Part shown: piece by piece, positions 12,349 to 22,791 of the stretch | Layout: each line of letters starts with the position of its first letter | Numbering within the stretch: position 1 is the stretch's first letter | NCBI RefSeq assembly: GCF_012958305.1 | Contig: NZ_JABBYO010000009.1 | Coordinates: forward strand, 62,001 to 126,000 | DNA: 64,000 nt | Origin: Tautonia rosea | GTDB lineage: Bacteria > Planctomycetota > Planctomycetia > Isosphaerales > Isosphaeraceae | Reading direction: 5' to 3' | Position numbers and translations under genes: made by a program | The notes under the pieces: model-generated | The model's database searches: none | Told to the model about the DNA's origin: nothing | The model's input: the letters and a program-made list of their open reading frames with translations, nothing else

Positions 12349-12789
12349 TCAAGGTCCACCCTCCGGGCCAGGGTCACGCAGGTCGGCCCCCGGACAACCG
12401 GTTCCTTCTGAAACCGCATGATCCCGAGCGGCCGTGGCCAGGTAAGCCACCCAAAACAAGCCCCCGAAGACCAGATCGACCAGGCCCGGACCAAGCACTG
12501 ATCCACCAACCCTCCCTTGAAGGAACAAGGCCACCGCAGCTCCTCCAAAGGTTGCTTTCTCCAGAATGCCGACGAGCATCAACGGCCGATACCGGATCGG
12601 ATCACTCGCAATCACCAGAAAGACCACCTGCCAGGCCGCCGCAAGCCCTACAAACCCATAAAAATACTCTGGATGCGTAATCACCGGAGGAAATTGCCGA
12701 TTGATCCAACCCTCCAGCGCATATTGCGGCAGAATCGCCAGCAAACCGCTCAGACCGGCGCCCAGAAAGAGCCAACGAGCCAACCTCAT
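12349..12789 (-). CDS. Hypothetical small membrane protein
   Basis: A 146-residue protein with about four hydrophobic helices: residues 4-22, 44-62, 70-90 and 98-118. The N-terminal half carries the short polar stretch EGWINRQFPPVITHPEYFYGFVGLA, given here in outline only: Trp-Ile-Asn-Arg, then His-Pro-Glu-Tyr-Phe-Tyr-Gly-Phe. This resembles uncharacterised planctomycete and bacteroidete four-helix membrane proteins. The C-terminus is polar and Gly/Pro-rich. It is 117 bp downstream of the pyrophosphatase gene and 61 bp upstream of the next membrane protein gene. No function can be assigned. Confidence 0.62.
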   Translation of the reverse strand: MRLARWLFLGAGLSGLLAILPQYALEGWINRQFPPVITHPEYFYGFVGLAAAWQVVFLVIASDPIRYRPLMLVGILEKATFGGAAVALFLQGRVGGSVLGPGLVDLVFGGLFWVAYLATAARDHAVSEGTGCPGADLRDPGPEGGP

Positions 12790-12906
12790 CCAATCTCCAT
12801 GATCAGATCCGCACGTCGCAGAAAGAAATCGCGATCACCCCTCCGCTCCGGCAAAGGGTCCCTTGAACCTTTGCCGGAGGGTCAGGCTGGACCGCAATAA
12901 TCTCTC

Positions 12907-15390
12907 TCAGTTGATCCCGAGAAAATCGCCGATCAGCGGGGCGTACTTCACGATCACCCCCGCGAAGACCACGGCGACCATGCTCATCAGCTTGATGAGA
13001 ATGTTCAGGCTCGGGCCCGAAGTATCCTTGAACGGGTCGCCGACCGTATCGCCGACTACGGCCGCCTTGTGGGGCTCGGACCCCTTGCCCCCCATCGCTC
13101 CGGCCTCGATGTACTTCTTGGCGTTATCCCAGGCTCCTCCGGAGTTGGCCATGAAAATGGCCATCGCGAAGCCCGCCGTCAGGGCCCCGGCCAGCAGGCC
13201 CATCAGGCCGCTGACGTCGAGGACCATCCCAACGACCAGAGGGGCTGAAACCGCCAGAATCGCCGGCACGATCATCTCGCGCTGGGCTCCTCTGGTGGCG
13301 ATGGTCACGCACTCGGCATAGTCGGCCTTGGCGTTCGGGTCGGTCAAGAGGTTCAGCTCGCGGAACTGGCGGCGGACCTCCTCGACCATCCGACCGGCGG
13401 CCCGTCCCACGGCTTTCATGGTCAGGCCGCAGAAGACGAAGACCATCAAGACCCCCGCGAAGACCCCGACCAGGAGCTTCGGGTTCATCAGGTTGACGCC
13501 GTAATACTCCATGAAATTGGCCAGGCTGGCCGTCCGAACCCGAACCAGGTTGATGATCGGTGTGGCCGCTTCGATCTCGGGCTTGTAATGCTCAACGATC
13601 TGCGTATCACTGGCCTGCACCAGTTCGCCATCGGCCTCGACAAACGGCGCCCCTCCGCTGGACGCAAAATAGGTCGGGTAGAAGCCGGTTTCCGGATCAA
13701 CCGTTTCGGAGAACTCAACGTATTTCCCGTTGCCGATCGGATAGATTCCGCCCAGTTCCAGCTCCCCTTGATGAGCCTCAACGAAGGAGAGCCCCTCACG
13801 CTGGATGCCAATCCGAACCTCCTCGACAAAGGCCGCCAGCAAGGCCAAGGCCGTCAACGCGGCCGAGCCGATGGCGAACCCCTTACCCGTCGCGGCCGTG
13901 GTGTTGCCAAGCGAGTCGAGCGCATCGGTCCGATGACGAACCTCGGGAGGTTGGTGGGTCATCTCGGCGTTGCCGCCGGCGTTGTCGGCGATCGGCCCAT
14001 AGGCGTCGGTCGCCAGGGTCACACCCAGGGTCGAGAGCATCCCGACGGCCGCGAAGCCAACGCCATAAAGCCCCAGAGTCGCGTTGGTTGCTCCCCCGGC
14101 AATGAAGTAGGCCAGGATCGTCCCCAGACCGACGATGGCAATCGATGCCCAGGTGCTGAGCATCCCCTGCGCCATCCCGGCGATGATCGTCGTGGCCGGT
14201 CCGGTCGCGCTCTGATCGGCAATCCACTTCGTCGGTGTAAAGTCGGCCGACGTGTAGTACTCCGTGAAGTAGCCGATCAGGACACCGACAATCAGACCAA
14301 CGGTGATCGCCAGGAAGACCCCGAGCCAAATCTCGGCCGGCAAGACGATCCAGCAGACCAGCAAGGCTGCAAGCACAATAAACGCACTGGAGCCGTAAAT
14401 TCCGCGTCGCAAGGCCCACAAAAGGCTTAATTGGCTGGCTCCTTCCTCGGTCTTGACCAGGAAGATGCCGAGAATCGAGAGCAAGATGCCGATCCCGGCC
14501 AGGATCATCGGCGCGGCGACCAGCTGGGCCTGCGCATAGATCATGTCCCCGGGGCTGAGCACTTCTCCGCTCGCCCCCCGAAGCCCCAGGGCCGCGGCCG
14601 CTCCCAGCGCGGCGGTGGCGAGGATCGACCCGCAGTAGCTCTCATAAAGGTCGGCTCCCATGCCGGCCACATCGCCGACGTTATCGCCGACGTTATCGGC
14701 AATCACGGCCGGGTTGCGAGGGTCGTCTTCGGGTATCCCCGCCTCGACCTTCCCGACGAGGTCGGCCCCCACGTCGGCCGCCTTGGTGAAGATGCCGCCG
14801 CCAACGCGGGCAAAGAGGGCTTGAGTGGAGGCACCCATGCCGAAGGTCAACATCACCACGGTGATCTGTTCCAGCGACATGTGGAAGCCGTCGATCGTTC
14901 GCGGCAAGAGCCAGGCCAGGAGCCAGAACCAGGCGCTGATGTCGAGTAATCCGAGACCGACGACCACCAGGCCCATCACCGCCCCGGCGCGGAAGGCGAC
15001 CTGCAAGCCTCGGTTGAGCGACTCCTTGGCCCCCTGCGTTGTCCGGTTCGAGGCCAGGGTGGCGGTATTCATGCCGATGAAGCCGCTCAAGCCGCTGAAG
15101 AACCCGCCGGTCAGAAAGGCAAACGGTACCAGGCCGTGCTGCTGCTTCAGGACGAACGACTGCACGGCCAGCAAGATCACCAGGAACAGGAACGCCAGAC
15201 CCACCACCAGATACTGCCGCTTGAGGTAGGCAAAGGCCCCTTCTCGGACGTAACCGGCAATCTCCTGCATCCGCTCATCGCCGGGCGAAGCGGCAAGCAA
15301 CTGGCGGTAGAAGCCGAAGGCGGAGACCAGAGCGGCAATCGCCCCGATCGGAGCCAGCCACCACCAGATCGGAATCGGAATGTCGGTCAT
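12907..15390 (-). CDS. hppA: Membrane-bound ion-translocating pyrophosphatase (K+-dependent type)
   Basis: Couples hydrolysis of pyrophosphate to pumping of H+ or Na+ across a membrane. The 827-residue protein has the substrate-binding block [18 protein letters not shown], then [27 protein letters not shown] as separate adjoining motifs, [19 protein letters not shown], and the C-terminal [51 protein letters not shown] carries Ala and Gly at the two sites that are Ala/Gly in K+-dependent enzymes and Lys/Thr in K+-independent ones. A polar stretch of roughly 90-100 residues (about 13505-13830) is inserted after that helix. The ATG at 15390 is preferred to one 14 codons upstream because AAGGAGC precedes it. 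The pumped ion is not decided here. Confidence 0.96.
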   Translation of the reverse strand: MTDIPIPIWWWLAPIGAIAALVSAFGFYRQLLAASPGDERMQEIAGYVREGAFAYLKRQYLVVGLAFLFLVILLAVQSFVLKQQHGLVPFAFLTGGFFSGLSGFIGMNTATLASNRTTQGAKESLNRGLQVAFRAGAVMGLVVVGLGLLDISAWFWLLAWLLPRTIDGFHMSLEQITVVMLTFGMGASTQALFARVGGGIFTKAADVGADLVGKVEAGIPEDDPRNPAVIADNVGDNVGDVAGMGADLYESYCGSILATAALGAAAALGLRGASGEVLSPGDMIYAQAQLVAAPMILAGIGILLSILGIFLVKTEEGASQLSLLWALRRGIYGSSAFIVLAALLVCWIVLPAEIWLGVFLAITVGLIVGVLIGYFTEYYTSADFTPTKWIADQSATGPATTIIAGMAQGMLSTWASIAIVGLGTILAYFIAGGATNATLGLYGVGFAAVGMLSTLGVTLATDAYGPIADNAGGNAEMTHQPPEVRHRTDALDSLGNTTAATGKGFAIGSAALTALALLAAFVEEVRIGIQREGLSFVEAHQGELELGGIYPIGNGKYVEFSETVDPETGFYPTYFASSGGAPFVEADGELVQASDTQIVEHYKPEIEAATPIINLVRVRTASLANFMEYYGVNLMNPKLLVGVFAGVLMVFVFCGLTMKAVGRAAGRMVEEVRRQFRELNLLTDPNAKADYAECVTIATRGAQREMIVPAILAVSAPLVVGMVLDVSGLMGLLAGALTAGFAMAIFMANSGGAWDNAKKYIEAGAMGGKGSEPHKAAVVGDTVGDPFKDTSGPSLNILIKLMSMVAVVFAGVIVKYAPLIGDFLGIN

Positions 15391-15789
15391 CGTGTTCTGA
15401 TGCTCCTTGGATCGCTCGAAACCGGACGACAATGACCGGCCGATTGCCTCATGTCACCGTTCCTGCTCCGGCTGTTCAGATGGCCGGCGAACGTCCGCCG
15501 AACCCTTCGCCGGCCTCCCTCACAACGGGCCTCTCGGCCCTCACCTGGGGACGGAAGGGCTTCAAGGTAATCACTCGCCGCACCGCTGCCAACGGCTCTC
15601 TTGTAAAGAACTCAGACAATTCATTTTGGACGAATTCGTCTGCAATCCTGCGGTTTCCCCCGAACCCGCGGGTTGCTACCCTTGGGGCTGGGAGCCGATC
15701 CGTCGGCAATGCCTGGATCGTAGACGATACCGACCGACGCCTCGGACGCCCAAGGACGGATCGAACGCCTGTTCCCCTCGGAGGTGCTC
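15391..15789. promoter_or_regulatory. Divergent intergenic region with a 12-bp perfect palindrome
   Basis: This gap of about 400 bp separates the pyrophosphatase and hydrolase genes, which are transcribed away from each other, so it must hold both promoters. It is more AT-rich around 15600-15640. There, GACGAATTCGTC at 15629-15640 is a perfect 12-base palindrome, flanked on the left by a run of AT. This could be an operator, but no regulator gene is adjacent and the match is short. The ribosome binding site of the hydrolase (GGAGG at 15780-15784) closes the region. I see no gene in it. Confidence 0.3.
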
Positions 15790-16710
15790 ATGCCGCTCGA
15801 CCCGTATGCTCAGGCCCTGCTCGACCTGCAACAGATGACCGGCTTTCGTGGCTTCGACACGATGCCCGTGGCCGAGGCTCGAGCCATGATGGCCGCCCGC
15901 ATGGCCGACGTGCCACGAGAGGCGGTCGCCCGCGTCGAGGACCGAACCACCGAGGCGGGTCTTCCACTGCGGGTCTACTGGCCCGAGTCCGACGCCCCCT
16001 CACCCCGACCAGCCCTCGTCTTCTCGCACGGCGGCGGCTGGGTCCTGGGCGATTGCAACATGGTGGATGGGACCTGCCGGAGCCTGGCCAACGCCTCCGG
16101 GTGCGTTGTCGCCTCGGTCGACTACCGCCTCGCTCCCGAACACCACTTCCCGACCGCGGCCGAGGACGCCTCCCATGCCTTTCAATGGGTTCGGGCCGAG
16201 GCCGGCCGCCTCGGGATCGACCCGGCTCGCATCGCCGTCGGCGGTGACAGCGCAGGGGGGAACCTGGCAATCGTCTCCTGCCTGATGGCCCGCGATCGGC
16301 GCGAGCCGGCACCGGCCTTCCAGCTCTTGATCTACCCCGTCGCCGACTCGGCCTGCGACTCTCCGTCTTACTCCGAGTGCGCCACCGGCTTCGGCCTGAC
16401 ACGAGACGCCATGCAGTACTACTGGCGGCAGTACCTCGGCGAATGGGGCGACGGTCGACAGCCGTACGCCTCTCCCCTGCTTGCCGACCTGACCGGCCTG
16501 CCCCCGGCCTTCGTCCTGACGGCTGAGTACGACCCGCTCCGCGACGAGGGGGAAGCCCTCGCGCGTCGCCTGACCGAGGCTGGCGTCGCCACCACCCACC
16601 GCCGTTTCGACGGCCAGATCCACGGTTTCTTCCACCTCGGCCACATCATGCCCCAGGGGAAGGAGGCCGTCACCGAAGCTGCCCAGGCACTTCGCCGGGC
16701 CTTCGGCTAA
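15790..16710 (+). CDS. Alpha/beta hydrolase, hormone-sensitive lipase family
   Basis: A carboxylesterase-type serine hydrolase of 306 residues. The oxyanion-hole motif HGGGW is in VFSHGGGWVLGDCN. The nucleophile elbow is GGDSAGGNLA. The acid is in TAEYDPLRDEGEALA and the catalytic His in DGQIHGFFHLG. YRLAPEHHFPTAAEDA is also typical of the HSL family. The ATG at 15790 has GGAGG 5 bp upstream, better than the GTG two codons earlier. No signal peptide is seen, so it is probably cytoplasmic. The gene ends in a repeat-bearing gap facing the DUF1501 gene. Natural substrates would be short-chain esters, but this cannot be read from the sequence. Confidence 0.92.
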   Translation: MPLDPYAQALLDLQQMTGFRGFDTMPVAEARAMMAARMADVPREAVARVEDRTTEAGLPLRVYWPESDAPSPRPALVFSHGGGWVLGDCNMVDGTCRSLANASGCVVASVDYRLAPEHHFPTAAEDASHAFQWVRAEAGRLGIDPARIAVGGDSAGGNLAIVSCLMARDRREPAPAFQLLIYPVADSACDSPSYSECATGFGLTRDAMQYYWRQYLGEWGDGRQPYASPLLADLTGLPPAFVLTAEYDPLRDEGEALARRLTEAGVATTHRRFDGQIHGFFHLGHIMPQGKEAVTEAAQALRRAFG

Positions 16711-16735
16711 TCAAGGCTCTGATCCGATCTGGCCG

Positions 16736-16872
16736 CCTCTCCCCGCAAGCGGGGAGAGGGTTGGGGTGAGGGGTCCCCGATCGGATCGCAGGGCGTGGTG
16801 TTCGGGCCGGAGCCCCCTCACCCGGCCTTCGGCCACCCTCTCCCCCGCAAGCGGGGGCGAGGGTTGGGAGAC
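16736..16872. repeat. REP-like GC-rich palindromic repeats between convergent genes
   Basis: Two inverted-repeat elements lie here. The first, 16736-16759, has arms CCTCTCCCCGC and GCGGGGAGAGG. The second, about 16836-16863, has arms around CCCTCTCCCCCGC and GCGGGGGCGAGGG, with a leading CCCTCACCCGGCC and a small GGCCTTCGGCC hairpin at about 16824-16834. Nearly the same elements recur at 26372-26465. Both sites lie between convergent genes. In other bacteria such intergenic palindromes are usually REP-type or transcript-end structures. There is no coding sequence in 16711-16932. Confidence 0.8.
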
Positions 16873-16932
16873 AGGCGTCCGGGGGGCGGGACGGCGGTCG
16901 AGAGCGAAACAAATCGCAGGCTGCTCGCAAGA

Positions 16933-18399
16933 TCATGCGAGCAAATCGTTCAGGACGCGGCCGTGCACGTCGGTCAAACGAAAGTAGCGACCTTGATATT
17001 TAAACGTGAGCCGCTCATGATCGATGCCGAGCAGGTGCAGGATCGTGGCGTGCAGGTCGTGGACGTGGACGGGGTCCTCGGCGATGTTGTAGCCAAATTC
17101 GTCGGTGGAACCGTAGGAAAGGCCAGCCTTGACGCCGCCGCCGGCCATCCAGATGGAGAAACAGCGGGGGTGATGGTCGCGGCCGTAGTCGGTGGCGGTC
17201 AGTTTCCCCTGGCTGTAGTTGGTGCGGCCGAACTCGCCTCCCCAGACGACGAGGGTGTCGTCGAGCAACCCACGTCGCTTCAGGTCGATCACGAGGGCGG
17301 CGCTGGCCTGGTCGGTCTGCCCGCATTCGCGACGCATGCCGCCGGGGAGGCCGCCATGATGGTCCCAGTCCTGGTGGAAGAGCTGGATGCAGCGCACGCC
17401 ACGCTCGGCCAGGCGACGGGCGAGCAGGCAGTTGGCCGCGAAGGTACCGGGGGTCCGGGCGTCGGGACCGTAGAGGTCGAAGGTCGAGTCGGGCTCGTCG
17501 GAGACATCGGCAACTTCGGGGACCGACGCCTGCATCCGATAGGCCATCTCGTACTGGGCGATCCGGGCGTCGAGCACCGGGTCGAGCGTCTCCTCATGCT
17601 CGATCTGGTGCAACTCCCTGAGCCGGTCAAGCATCTTGCGGCGGCCGGCGTCGGTCACGCCGTCGGGATTCTGAAGGTAGAGGACCGGCTCGGCACCGGC
17701 TCGGAACAGGACCCCCTGATGGGCTGATGGAAGGAACCCATTCCCCCAGAGCCGAGAGTAAAGCGGCTGCCCTGATTTCCCCTTGGTGATCAGGACGCAG
17801 AAGGCCGGCAGGTCCTCATTATCCGACCCAAGCCCATAGCTGAGCCACGAGCCGATCGACGGCCGACCGGCGATCTGGGCCCCCGTCTGCAGGAAGGTGA
17901 TCGCCGGGTCGTGGTTAATCGCCTCGGTATACATCGACTTGACAATGCAAAGCTCATCCGCGATTTTGGCCGTGTAGGGCAACAGCTCACTGACCCACGC
18001 GCCCGACTCGCCGTGGCGATCGAACTTAAAGAGCGAACCGGCCAGGGGCAAGGTCGCCTGGTTGGCCGACATGCCGGTCAGACGCTGGCCGCCCCGGACG
18101 GACTCGGGCAGGTCCTCGCCGTTGCGATCGTTGAGGGTCGGCTTGTAGTCGAACGTCTCCAGTTGCGACGGACCGCCACTCATGAAGAGGGAGATGATCC
18201 GCTTCGCCTTCGGCGCGAAGTGCGGCAGACCGGGCAGGCCGGAGTCGTTCGCATCGGTTGCGGCCGATGCGAATTGTCCCTCGACGCCGAGCAGATGTGC
18301 CAGCGCCGCGGTGCCGATGCCGAGGCCCGTCTTCGCGAAGAAGTGGCGGCGATTGAGCTGCAGGCCGGGATGGTCGAGGGAGTTTGGATCGAAGAACAT
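16933..18399 (-). CDS. DUF1501 protein with Tat signal
   Basis: An exported protein of 488 residues in the DUF1501 family, which is very common in planctomycetes and has an alkaline-phosphatase/sulfatase-like fold. The N-terminal twin-arginine signal is [19 protein letters not shown], so it is probably exported folded, perhaps with a metal. Family stretches are [64 protein letters not shown] and [16 protein letters not shown]. The last three hold conserved His and Asp residues. It begins 4 bp after the stop of the DUF1553 gene and is surely co-transcribed with it. The pair is thought to act together on extracellular substrates such as glycans, but its reaction is not known. Confidence 0.95.
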   Translation of the reverse strand: MFFDPNSLDHPGLQLNRRHFFAKTGLGIGTAALAHLLGVEGQFASAATDANDSGLPGLPHFAPKAKRIISLFMSGGPSQLETFDYKPTLNDRNGEDLPESVRGGQRLTGMSANQATLPLAGSLFKFDRHGESGAWVSELLPYTAKIADELCIVKSMYTEAINHDPAITFLQTGAQIAGRPSIGSWLSYGLGSDNEDLPAFCVLITKGKSGQPLYSRLWGNGFLPSAHQGVLFRAGAEPVLYLQNPDGVTDAGRRKMLDRLRELHQIEHEETLDPVLDARIAQYEMAYRMQASVPEVADVSDEPDSTFDLYGPDARTPGTFAANCLLARRLAERGVRCIQLFHQDWDHHGGLPGGMRRECGQTDQASAALVIDLKRRGLLDDTLVVWGGEFGRTNYSQGKLTATDYGRDHHPRCFSIWMAGGGVKAGLSYGSTDEFGYNIAEDPVHVHDLHATILHLLGIDHERLTFKYQGRYFRLTDVHGRVLNDLLA

Positions 18400-18403
18400 T
18401 GGG

Positions 18404-21400
18404 TCACCGTTTCATATGACATTCATCGTGGTTCAAGATCACCTGCACGAGGACGGCAAAGGCGGCCTGCTCGACCGGGTCGAGGCTCGGGTCGGGCGGC
18501 TCGTCGCCGATGGCGAGGAAGGCCTCGGCGCGGGAGGGAGCCTCCTGAAACTCGTCGATCTGTTCGTGGTAGACCTCGGTCAGGATCTCGGATTCGTCGG
18601 GGGTGGGTGCTCGGCCAATGGCGGATCGGAACGCAAAGGTAATCCGGGCGTCGAGCGTGTCTCCTCCTTCGTGCATGGCCCGCACGGCAAGGGCGCGGGC
18701 GGCTTCCACATATTGAGGATCGTTCAAAAGAAGGAGGGCCTGAAGCGGGGTCATGGTCGTTGGGCGAAGTACGGTACAGACCTCACGAGCGGAGGCATCG
18801 AGGGTGATCATCGATGGTGGCGGCGCGGTTCGCTTCCAGAAGGTGTAAAGGCTGCGGCGGCGGCTGCCGGGGCCTTCGTCTCGGACGTAGGTTTGACCAG
18901 AGTTCTCCTCCCAGATACCGGCGGGCTGATACGGCTTGACCGGCCGACCGCCGATCGTCTCGACCAGAAGCCCGCTGGCGGCGAGGGCGGCATCCCGGAT
19001 CGTCTCACCCCGCAGTCGACGAACGGGGCCTCGGGCGAGCAGGAGGTTCTCCGGGTCGCGGGCCCGGACCTCGGGATCGACGGTTGAATCTTGCCGGTAG
19101 GTGGAGGAGGTGACGATCGTTCGGATCAACTGTTTCACGTCCCAGCCGGAGTCGATGAACGATTGAGCAAGCCAGTCGAGCAGTTCGGGGTGGGGGGGGG
19201 CGGCTCCCTGGCTGCCGAAGTCCTCGGGAGTGGCAACAAGCCCTCGACCGAACAGATCCTTCCAGTGGCGGTTGACGGCGACGCGGGCCGTGAGCGGGTG
19301 CTCGGGGTCGGTCAGCCACCGGGCGAGGCCAAGGCGGTTGCGGGGCTGGTCGGTCGGGAAGGGCAAGAGGGCCTCGGGCGTGCCCGACTCGACCGGGTCG
19401 CGGGGAGCATCGTAGGCGCCTCGGGCGAGCAGGAAGGTCTGGCGAGGCTCGGGCATTTCCCGCATGACCATCAGCTCGGGAATCGACTCAACCAGGCTCG
19501 ATCGCTGTCGGCGGAGGTCGCGGAGGGCCGCGAGGCGAGCACGGTACTCGGGGTCGTGGTTCGCCAGGTAATAGGCGAACAGGTGCTCATTGGGAGAGGT
19601 CAACGCATCGGCAATTGAGGTTCCGTCGTACAGATGAGCGACTTCGAGCGGCGTGAGGCGGCGGTCGGCGACCTTGATCGAGTCGATCATGCCGCCGATG
19701 AAGCCTCGATCGCGGAAGCGCTGGCCGAATGTCAATTCGTCGCCGCCGCCACCGGTGATGTCCTTGACCAGGTGGTCGCGGACGACCTCGACGGGTGCGG
19801 GGCGGCCGTTGACGTAGAGGGTGATTCCATCGGCTCGGCTTGATCCGTCGTAGGTCACGGCGAGGTGGACCCAGGTCTCGGGGGGCATGGGGTCAATGGC
19901 CTGGATGCCGATGGCGTTGCCGGGCCAGAAGTGGACGAGTGAAGCGCTGAGGCGTCCGTCCTCGATCAGGAGCTGATAGCCTCGGCTCCCGGCGTCGGTC
20001 CAGGCTCGGGAGCGGTGGAACAGGACGGCGCGGTCCTTGGTGTCGGGAGTTCTGGCCCAGAGAGCAACGGTGAAAGGGTCGTCTCGGGTGAAGTTGCCCA
20101 TCGGCAGGACAAGGCTATTTTCGCCACTCAGCAAGAGGCCGCCGCCGACCTGGCCGTCGATCGGCTGGGGGGCATCGACGAGGCGACCGGGGGCGTCGGG
20201 GTTGGCCAGGTTCGGGGTCGTCTGGCTGTCACTGGCAATCTCATCAAGCGGGAAGTCGCCGATCAGGCCGATGACCGTCGGCTCGTGGTCGGACTGGTCG
20301 AGCCAGGCGTCGAACGCCTCGCGGCGCTGGTCGGCCAGGTGGGCGAGGGCGGCCTCGGCTTCCTGGATCTGGGATTCAAAGGATTCGATCTGTTGATCCT
20401 GGTCGCCCTGGGTCAACAGCAGGGTCGGGGTGGGGGTGGCGTTGGTGAAGTGGGAGTAGAGGCCGGATTCGTCGATGTTGTCGAAGAAGCTGGAGAGTTC
20501 GTAATAGTTGCGCTGGCTGATCGGATCATATTTGTGATCGTGGCAGCGGGCGCAACCGATGGTCAGGCCGAGGATGGCGGTGCCGAGGGTGTCGGTGCGG
20601 TCAGCGATGTACTCAGCTCGGAATTCTTCCTCGATGCTGCCCCCTTCGTTGGTCATGCGGTGGAGGCGGTTGAAGGCGGTGGCGAGGATCGGGTCGTAGC
20701 CGTCGTCGGGGGCAAGCTCGTCGGGGGGGATCAGGTCGCCAGCAATCTGCCAGGTGAGGAACTGATCGAAGGGCATGTTCGTACTGAACGATCGGATGAC
20801 CCAGTCGCGCCAGGGCCAGACGGCCCGCTCGACATCGGCCTGATATCCGTAGGTGTCGGCATAGCGGGCCAGGTCGAGCCATCCGACGGCCTGGTGCTCG
20901 CCGAATCGGGGGGAGTCGAGGAGGCGATCGACGAGGCGTTCGTAGGCATCGGGGCGATCGTCGGCGAGGAAGGCGTCGACCTCGGCGACCGAGGGGGGCA
21001 GGCCGGTGAGGTCGAGCGCGAGGCGGCGGATCAGGCGTTCGCGATCTGCTTCGGGGGCGGGTGAGAGCCCTTCGGCGTCGAGCCGGGCGAGGACGAAGCG
21101 GTCGATCGGGTTGGCCGGCCAGGAGGGGTCGCTCACGTCCGGGATGGAGACCTCAGCGACGGGGTTGAACGCCCAGTGCTGTTCCCAGTCGGCCCCCTGC
21201 TCGACCCAGCGGCGGAGCAGGTCGATCTCGTCGTCGGAAAGGGTGCGGCCGGAGTGGGGCGGGGGCATGCGGTCGAGGTCGTCGTCGGAGGTGATCCGCC
21301 AGATCAGCTCGCTCGCGTCGAGGTCGCCGGGAACCACGGCGCGGGCTCCCGAGGGGGTTTCGGCCAGGACTCCTTCCTGGGTGTCGAGCCTGAGCCCCCC

Positions 21401-21598
21401 TTTGCGGTCGGCCTCGTCGGGACCGTGGCAGTGGAAGCAGCGGTCGGAGAGGATCGGCCGGATCTGTCGACCGAAATCGACGCGATCGGGGTTGGGCAGG
21501 TCCTCGGCGGATGTCTCCCGGGGCGTGCCGCCGCCGAGCAGGAGGCAGATCGAGGAAATCAGGCTAATGAAGCCGAGTCGAGGCGGGTGGAAGCTCAT
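18404..21598 (-). CDS. PSCyt1-DUF1549-LamG-DUF1553 cytochrome-like exported protein
   Basis: A 1064-residue planctomycete-type protein. A hydrophobic signal (residues 8-24) is followed by the PSCyt1 domain with heme-binding motif CFHCH (in [16 protein letters not shown]) and the distal [18 protein letters not shown]1549 (PSCyt2) covers about 140-350, with [19 protein letters not shown] holding a second CxxCH. A LamG-like sugar-binding domain (about 480-620; [22 protein letters not shown]) sits before the C-terminal DUF1553 (PSD1; about 770-1040), including the [19 protein letters not shown] segment. It precedes the DUF1501 gene by 4 bp. Family members occur in glycan-use clusters with sulfatases, but none is nearby here. 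Confidence 0.95.
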   Translation of the reverse strand: MSFHPPRLGFISLISSICLLLGGGTPRETSAEDLPNPDRVDFGRQIRPILSDRCFHCHGPDEADRKGGLRLDTQEGVLAETPSGARAVVPGDLDASELIWRITSDDDLDRMPPPHSGRTLSDDEIDLLRRWVEQGADWEQHWAFNPVAEVSIPDVSDPSWPANPIDRFVLARLDAEGLSPAPEADRERLIRRLALDLTGLPPSVAEVDAFLADDRPDAYERLVDRLLDSPRFGEHQAVGWLDLARYADTYGYQADVERAVWPWRDWVIRSFSTNMPFDQFLTWQIAGDLIPPDELAPDDGYDPILATAFNRLHRMTNEGGSIEEEFRAEYIADRTDTLGTAILGLTIGCARCHDHKYDPISQRNYYELSSFFDNIDESGLYSHFTNATPTPTLLLTQGDQDQQIESFESQIQEAEAALAHLADQRREAFDAWLDQSDHEPTVIGLIGDFPLDEIASDSQTTPNLANPDAPGRLVDAPQPIDGQVGGGLLLSGENSLVLPMGNFTRDDPFTVALWARTPDTKDRAVLFHRSRAWTDAGSRGYQLLIEDGRLSASLVHFWPGNAIGIQAIDPMPPETWVHLAVTYDGSSRADGITLYVNGRPAPVEVVRDHLVKDITGGGGDELTFGQRFRDRGFIGGMIDSIKVADRRLTPLEVAHLYDGTSIADALTSPNEHLFAYYLANHDPEYRARLAALRDLRRQRSSLVESIPELMVMREMPEPRQTFLLARGAYDAPRDPVESGTPEALLPFPTDQPRNRLGLARWLTDPEHPLTARVAVNRHWKDLFGRGLVATPEDFGSQGAAPPHPELLDWLAQSFIDSGWDVKQLIRTIVTSSTYRQDSTVDPEVRARDPENLLLARGPVRRLRGETIRDAALAASGLLVETIGGRPVKPYQPAGIWEENSGQTYVRDEGPGSRRRSLYTFWKRTAPPPSMITLDASAREVCTVLRPTTMTPLQALLLLNDPQYVEAARALAVRAMHEGGDTLDARITFAFRSAIGRAPTPDESEILTEVYHEQIDEFQEAPSRAEAFLAIGDEPPDPSLDPVEQAAFAVLVQVILNHDECHMKR

Positions 21599-21870
21599 GC
21601 GATCATCACCAGGGGCTTGGCGATCGGCGATCCCGAGAACGACGGAGGGCGAGACACAATTCTCAAAAAAAGGTGGGAAGGTCAGTCCTTATCATAGGGT
21701 GATGGTGCCGGGGTTTCGAGGACTTCCTTCCCCTGGTTCCAGGGACGGGCGGGAGGGAAGGGCCGCGATCTCTGCGAGTCCAGCCGCTCGACCGCCGGTG
21801 CGCGGGTCGGTGCGCCCGACAGGCCAGACGCAATCTTTGATTCAGCAACGACTTCCCGTGCAGGGGGTGG

Positions 21871-21914
21871 TTCGTTTCGGGAACTGAGCCGCCGGGCGAT
21901 GGCTTTGTTTCGCA
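21871..21914. repeat. Short dispersed repeat, copy 1
   Basis: A roughly 44-bp segment that begins TTCGTTTCGG and ends ATGGCTTTGTTTCGC. Allowing short gaps, it matches a second copy at 22226-22268 in the same orientation. The two share the ends almost fully and differ in the middle. No third copy was found in the window by eye. The nature of the element is unknown. Confidence 0.6.
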
Positions 21915-21944
21915 AAAAGGGAGGAGGCCATTTCCACAGAGGTG

Positions 21945-21972
21945 CCAAGGGTTCCGCGAACGGAACCCTTGG
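21945..21972. repeat. Perfect 12-bp-stem hairpin with CGAA loop
   Basis: The arms CCAAGGGTTCCG (21945-21956) and CGGAACCCTTGG (21961-21972) are perfectly complementary and leave a four-base CGAA loop. No T-run follows on either strand, so it is not a classic intrinsic terminator. It could be an RNA structure of a leader or small RNA, or a repeat unit. It lies about 350 bp upstream of the DUF1553 start and 820 bp upstream of the beta-helix gene. Confidence 0.65.
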
Positions 21973-22225
21973 TCGGGCGTTGGGTCGGGAGGTACGTGAG
22001 GGCCTTTCCCACCGACAAGGCACGGGCTCCGGAGACGCAACCCATTGCAACCATTGACTTTTCACAACGGGAGAGGGCACGTTCAATCGGCTGGGGCCAC
22101 GCGGGTTGCGATCGGCCGGTCCCTGGCGGGGAGAGCCGGGGGGCGCAACGCGGTGCGCCGCGGGTGCGCTGGGAGGTCCGGAACGATTTCCCTTTGAGGA
22201 CAGGGATTTGGGTTGCGAAAGGCCT

Positions 22226-22268
22226 TTCGTTTCGGAAATCGAAGAGCGCGGCAATGGCTTTGTTTCGC
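22226..22268. repeat. Short dispersed repeat, copy 2
   Basis: Second copy of the repeat at 21871-21914, again ending ATGGCTTTGTTTCGC. Both copies lie in the same non-coding gap, about 350 bp apart and in the same direction. Confidence 0.6.
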
Positions 22269-22791
22269 GCCGGGGGTTGGACCGAGGGGACGGATCATGG
22301 AGTCATCCCAGATCGCCTCGACCTGTGTTCTCCGGGAGCCTTGAGGAACGTCATCCAGGTCATTCGGGAATATGCGGTTGAGGGCGGACGCGTATCGGAC
22401 AAGTTGCCAAAGAACGGGGTCGGTGGGGACGCGATCAGGGCTCGCGACGGGATCGAGGAGGCGGCCAAGCATCCCCTGCCATCCTAATCATCGGGGAATT
22501 CCTCAACGTCAGTCACACGATTTTGAGGAGGGCACCCCCCTCAAGACGGGTGCAAATCCCTTTCCCGCAGGACAAAATGACAGAAGAAGGAGAATCTGGG
22601 TAAGGGGCGTTGGATTGAGAACTCTCGGAACAATCGTCGTGATTGCGCGGGGCAGGGATTGGCAGGCAGCGTCTCCGACCAGTTCGCGGGGTTAAACTGA
22701 ATTCCAGGTGGTTCCGGGAGGAGATTGGCCGATTCCGCGTGTCGTTGCGTGTTCGAACATGGCGTTGATCGACAAGAGATGGAGGAGTGGC

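Larger units (their letters stand above)
21599..22791. other. 1.2-kb gene-poor region with hairpin and repeats
   Basis: This gap separates the divergent DUF1553 and beta-helix protein genes. Open frames cross it on both strands, but they overlap one another, are rich in Arg, Pro and Gly, and show no domain, so I call no gene. It holds the strong hairpin at 21945-21972 and two copies of a short repeat (21871-21914 and 22226-22268), listed separately. Promoters for both flanking genes must also lie here. The ribosome binding site GGAGGAG just before 22792 ends it. Confidence 0.6.

Noticed and set aside
20015-21064. 349-codon plus-strand frame opposite the DUF1553 gene
   Set aside because: Antisense to a well-recognised gene; Gly/Val/Glu-rich shadow translation without domains.
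21682-22487. Overlapping open frames of 190 codons (minus) and 181 codons (plus) in the gap before the beta-helix gene
   Set aside because: They overlap one another, are rich in Arg, Pro and Gly, have no convincing ribosome binding site or domain, and cross hairpins and repeats.
22520-22585. tRNA-like stretch with GGGTGCAAATCCC, resembling a T-arm
   Set aside because: The T-loop has G at the second position, the stem has a mismatch, and no acceptor stem, D-arm or anticodon arm can be built around it.
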